A stretch of DNA of 64,000 bases. Source: Mycetocola zhujimingii (lineage in GTDB: Bacteria > Actinomycetota > Actinomycetes > Actinomycetales > Microbacteriaceae). The notes under the pieces were generated by a model, which was given only the letters and a program-made list of their open reading frames with translations, made no database searches and was not told where the DNA came from. This document shows, in pieces, positions 62,445-64,000 of this stretch; position 1 is the stretch's first letter; every line of letters begins with the position of its first letter. The position numbers were made by a program, and so were the translations under genes. The stretch lies in NCBI RefSeq assembly GCF_003065425.1, contig NZ_CP026949.1, positions 1,860,001 through 1,924,000 of the forward strand, written 5' to 3'.

Positions 62445-63935
62445 TCAGTTCGCTCCTTCGAGGTCTGCGGGACTCGACAGTGTGCCACGGATGGCTGTCG
62501 CTGCTGCCACGAGCGGCGACACGAGGTGGGTACGCCCACCCTTGCCCTGGCGGCCCTCGAAGTTGCGGTTACTCGTAGACGCACAACGCTCACCCGGCGC
62601 GAGCTGGTCAGGGTTCATGCCGAGGCACATCGAGCAGCCGGCGAACCGCCACTCGGCGCCGAAGTCCTTGATCACCTGGTCGAGGCCCTCGGCTTCCGCT
62701 TCGATCCGCACGCGGGCCGATCCGGGCACGACCATCACACGGACTCCGTCAGCCTTCTTCTTGCCGGCGATCACCGACGCGAAGGCGCGGAGGTCTTCGA
62801 TCCGGCTGTTCGTGCACGAACCCATGAACACGGCGTCGACGGGAATCTCCTTCATCGGGGTGCCCGCGACGAGGTCCATGTACTCGAGCGCCCGCTCGGC
62901 GGCTGCGCGCTCGTTGGGGTCGACGATGGCTTCCGGGTGAGGCACAGCGTCGCTCAGCGAGACGCCCTGCCCCGGGTTGGTACCCCAGGTGACGAAGGGA
63001 TCGAGAGTGTTGGCGTCGAGGAAGACCTCGGCGTCGAAGGTGGCGCCCTCATCGGTCGAAAGGGTGTTCCAGTAGGCGACGGCCTCGTCCCAGTCCGCGC
63101 CGCTCGGTGCGTGCGGCCTTCCCTTGAGGTACTCGTATGTCGTGTCGTCTGGAGCGACCATGCCCGCGCGGGCGCCTGCTTCGATCGACATATTGCAGAT
63201 CGTCATCCGGCCCTCCATGGAGAGCGCGCGGATGGCCGAACCGCGGTACTCGAGCACGTAACCCTGCCCGCCGCCCGTCCCGATCTTCGCGATGACCGCG
63301 AGGATGATGTCCTTCGCGGTCACGCCGGGTCGCAGTGTTCCATCGACGTTGATCGCCATGGTCTTGAACGGTTTGAGCGGGAGGGTCTGCGTCGCCATGA
63401 CGTGCTCGACCTCGCTCGTGCCGATGCCGAACGCCATGGCTCCGAATGCGCCGTGGGTCGAGGTGTGCGAGTCACCGCAGACCACGGTGATGCCGGGCAT
63501 CGTGAGGCCAAGCTGCGGACCGACGACGTGCACGATCCCCTGCTCGATATCGCCGAGCGAATGCAGGCGGATGCCGAATTCCGCGGCGTTCTTGCGCAGC
63601 GTCTCGATCTGGGTCCGGCTGGTCAGGTCGGCAATGGGCTTGTCGATGCCGATCGTCGGCGTGTTGTGGTCCTCGGTGGCGATGGTGAGGTCGGGACGCC
63701 GTACCGGTCGACCGGCCAGCCGGAGACCGTCGAAGGCCTGTGGGCTGGTGACCTCGTGCACGAGGTGCAGGTCGATGTAGATCAGGTCGGGATTGCCGTC
63801 TTCGCCCTTGGCAACCAGATGGTCATCCCAGACCTTCTCGGCGAGCGTTCGCGGCGGCGCCGCTGGCGCCGCGTGCTTCGGGTGCCCGGTGCCTGTGGAC
63901 GGCGTCGGTGCTGTGGACTCTGTTGTCTGCTGCAT
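62445..63935 (-). CDS. leuC: 3-isopropylmalate dehydratase large subunit LeuC
   Basis: Aconitase-like enzyme with a [4Fe-4S] cluster. Its 496 residues include [14 protein letters not shown] near 146, the first cluster Cys in [12 protein letters not shown] near 380 and the second and third in [11 protein letters not shown] near 438, followed by [22 protein letters not shown] (split). The first 25 residues (Thr/Pro/Ala-rich) are an extra N-terminal tail. The ATG at 63935 has AAGGA 7 bp upstream. A small hairpin lies in the visible leader. Confidence 0.96.
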   Translation of the reverse strand: MQQTTESTAPTPSTGTGHPKHAAPAAPPRTLAEKVWDDHLVAKGEDGNPDLIYIDLHLVHEVTSPQAFDGLRLAGRPVRRPDLTIATEDHNTPTIGIDKPIADLTSRTQIETLRKNAAEFGIRLHSLGDIEQGIVHVVGPQLGLTMPGITVVCGDSHTSTHGAFGAMAFGIGTSEVEHVMATQTLPLKPFKTMAINVDGTLRPGVTAKDIILAVIAKIGTGGGQGYVLEYRGSAIRALSMEGRMTICNMSIEAGARAGMVAPDDTTYEYLKGRPHAPSGADWDEAVAYWNTLSTDEGATFDAEVFLDANTLDPFVTWGTNPGQGVSLSDAVPHPEAIVDPNERAAAERALEYMDLVAGTPMKEIPVDAVFMGSCTNSRIEDLRAFASVIAGKKKADGVRVMVVPGSARVRIEAEAEGLDQVIKDFGAEWRFAGCSMCLGMNPDQLAPGERCASTSNRNFEGRQGKGGRTHLVSPLVAAATAIRGTLSSPADLEGAN

Positions 63936-64000
63936 GCTGCATTCCTTGCGAAGAGTGATGGTTCAGGCAACGACGAACCCCGCGACGGGGCAGCCTGGTG
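63936..64000 (-). other. Start of the leuC leader, cut by the window edge
   Basis: Only 65 bp are visible: the ribosome-binding AAGGA and, at 63978-63990, a small GC hairpin (CCCCG/CGGGG, 3-nt loop). It may belong to a leucine attenuator, but the part where a leader peptide would lie is outside the window. Confidence 0.4.

Noticed and set aside
63936-64000. Leucine attenuator with leader peptide
   Set aside because: The hairpin has only 5 bp and the region that would encode Leu codons lies outside the window.
1-64000. tRNA or rRNA genes
   Set aside because: The intergenic gaps were read on both strands; no cloverleaf or rRNA-like stretch was found.

Overview
This is 64 kb of a high-GC actinobacterial chromosome. 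GTG and TTG starts are common, and 1-4 bp gene overlaps are frequent. Backbone order matches that known from Mycobacterium (recG/rsmD/coaD, rnc-mutM-smc-ftsY-ffh, rpsP-KH-rimM-trmD-rplS-lepB-rnhB, yraN-comM-dprA, xerC, rpsB-tsf-pyrH-frr-cdsA, leuCD-murA-plsC-gpsA-ddl-thiL). The rpmF, DivIVA-repeat and MoxR/DUF58/TgpA genes, and protein-level style, suggest Micrococcales, most likely Microbacteriaceae; genus cannot be named from the window alone. No rRNA, tRNA, complete insertion sequence or CRISPR was seen.

Layout. 1-9.3 kb: the glycogen branching enzyme (cut by the left edge), a thioredoxin/TPR protein, a large envelope protein, an AI-2E-type permease, a hydrolase, a transglycosylase-domain protein and a DivIVA-repeat protein. 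9.3-13.7 kb: cdsA, frr, pyrH, tsf, rpsB. 13.9-17.5 kb: an M23 peptidase, xerC, then a small accessory patch (frameshifted DoxX-like gene, TetR regulator, alpha/beta hydrolase) carrying two matching operator palindromes. 17.6-25.5 kb: dprA, comM, yraN, a Fpg/Nei-family glycosylase, DUF2469, rnhB, lepB, rplS, a membrane protein, trmD. 25.5-31.5 kb: a nitrite assimilation block (CbiX, NirD, NirB, CobA, NnaR-like regulator) inserted between trmD and rimM, splitting a normally continuous operon. 31.5-43.7 kb: rimM, khpA, rpsP, an LLM oxidoreductase, a YbdK-type ligase, ffh, DUF2004, ftsY, smc, a double-GNAT protein and a histidine phosphatase. 43.7-45.6 kb: the most unusual segment, described below. 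45.6-64 kb: mutM, rnc, rpmF, DUF177, TgpA/DUF58/MoxR, coaD, recG, rsmD, thiL, DUF3515, ddl, gpsA, plsC, murA, leuD, leuC.

How the genes work together. Most are housekeeping: translation (S2, S16, L19, L32, EF-Ts, RRF, RimM, TrmD, RsmD), protein targeting (Ffh, FtsY, LepB), envelope precursors (MurA, Ddl, CdsA, PlsC, GpsA) and DNA maintenance (Smc, RecG, MutM, XerC, DprA, RnhB). The nitrite block is self-consistent: NirB/NirD need siroheme, CobA and CbiX supply two of its synthesis steps, and an NnaR-like HemD-wHTH protein is the likely regulator.

The best candidate for something undescribed is at 43.7-45.75 kb. A membrane-anchored HNH nuclease gene lies between two direct copies of the 3' end of mutM (192 bp, 13 mismatches by eye, no gaps). 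A third, shorter scar of the same mutM tail adjoins, and so does a cluster of four 58-nt palindromic repeats. Half a palindrome arm abuts the stop codon of both mutM copies. An identical-length single copy of the palindrome lies 23 kb away. This looks like a cassette that uses, or was repeatedly captured at, the mutM 3' end. A second palindrome family (68 nt) sits between two convergent gene pairs 32 kb apart.
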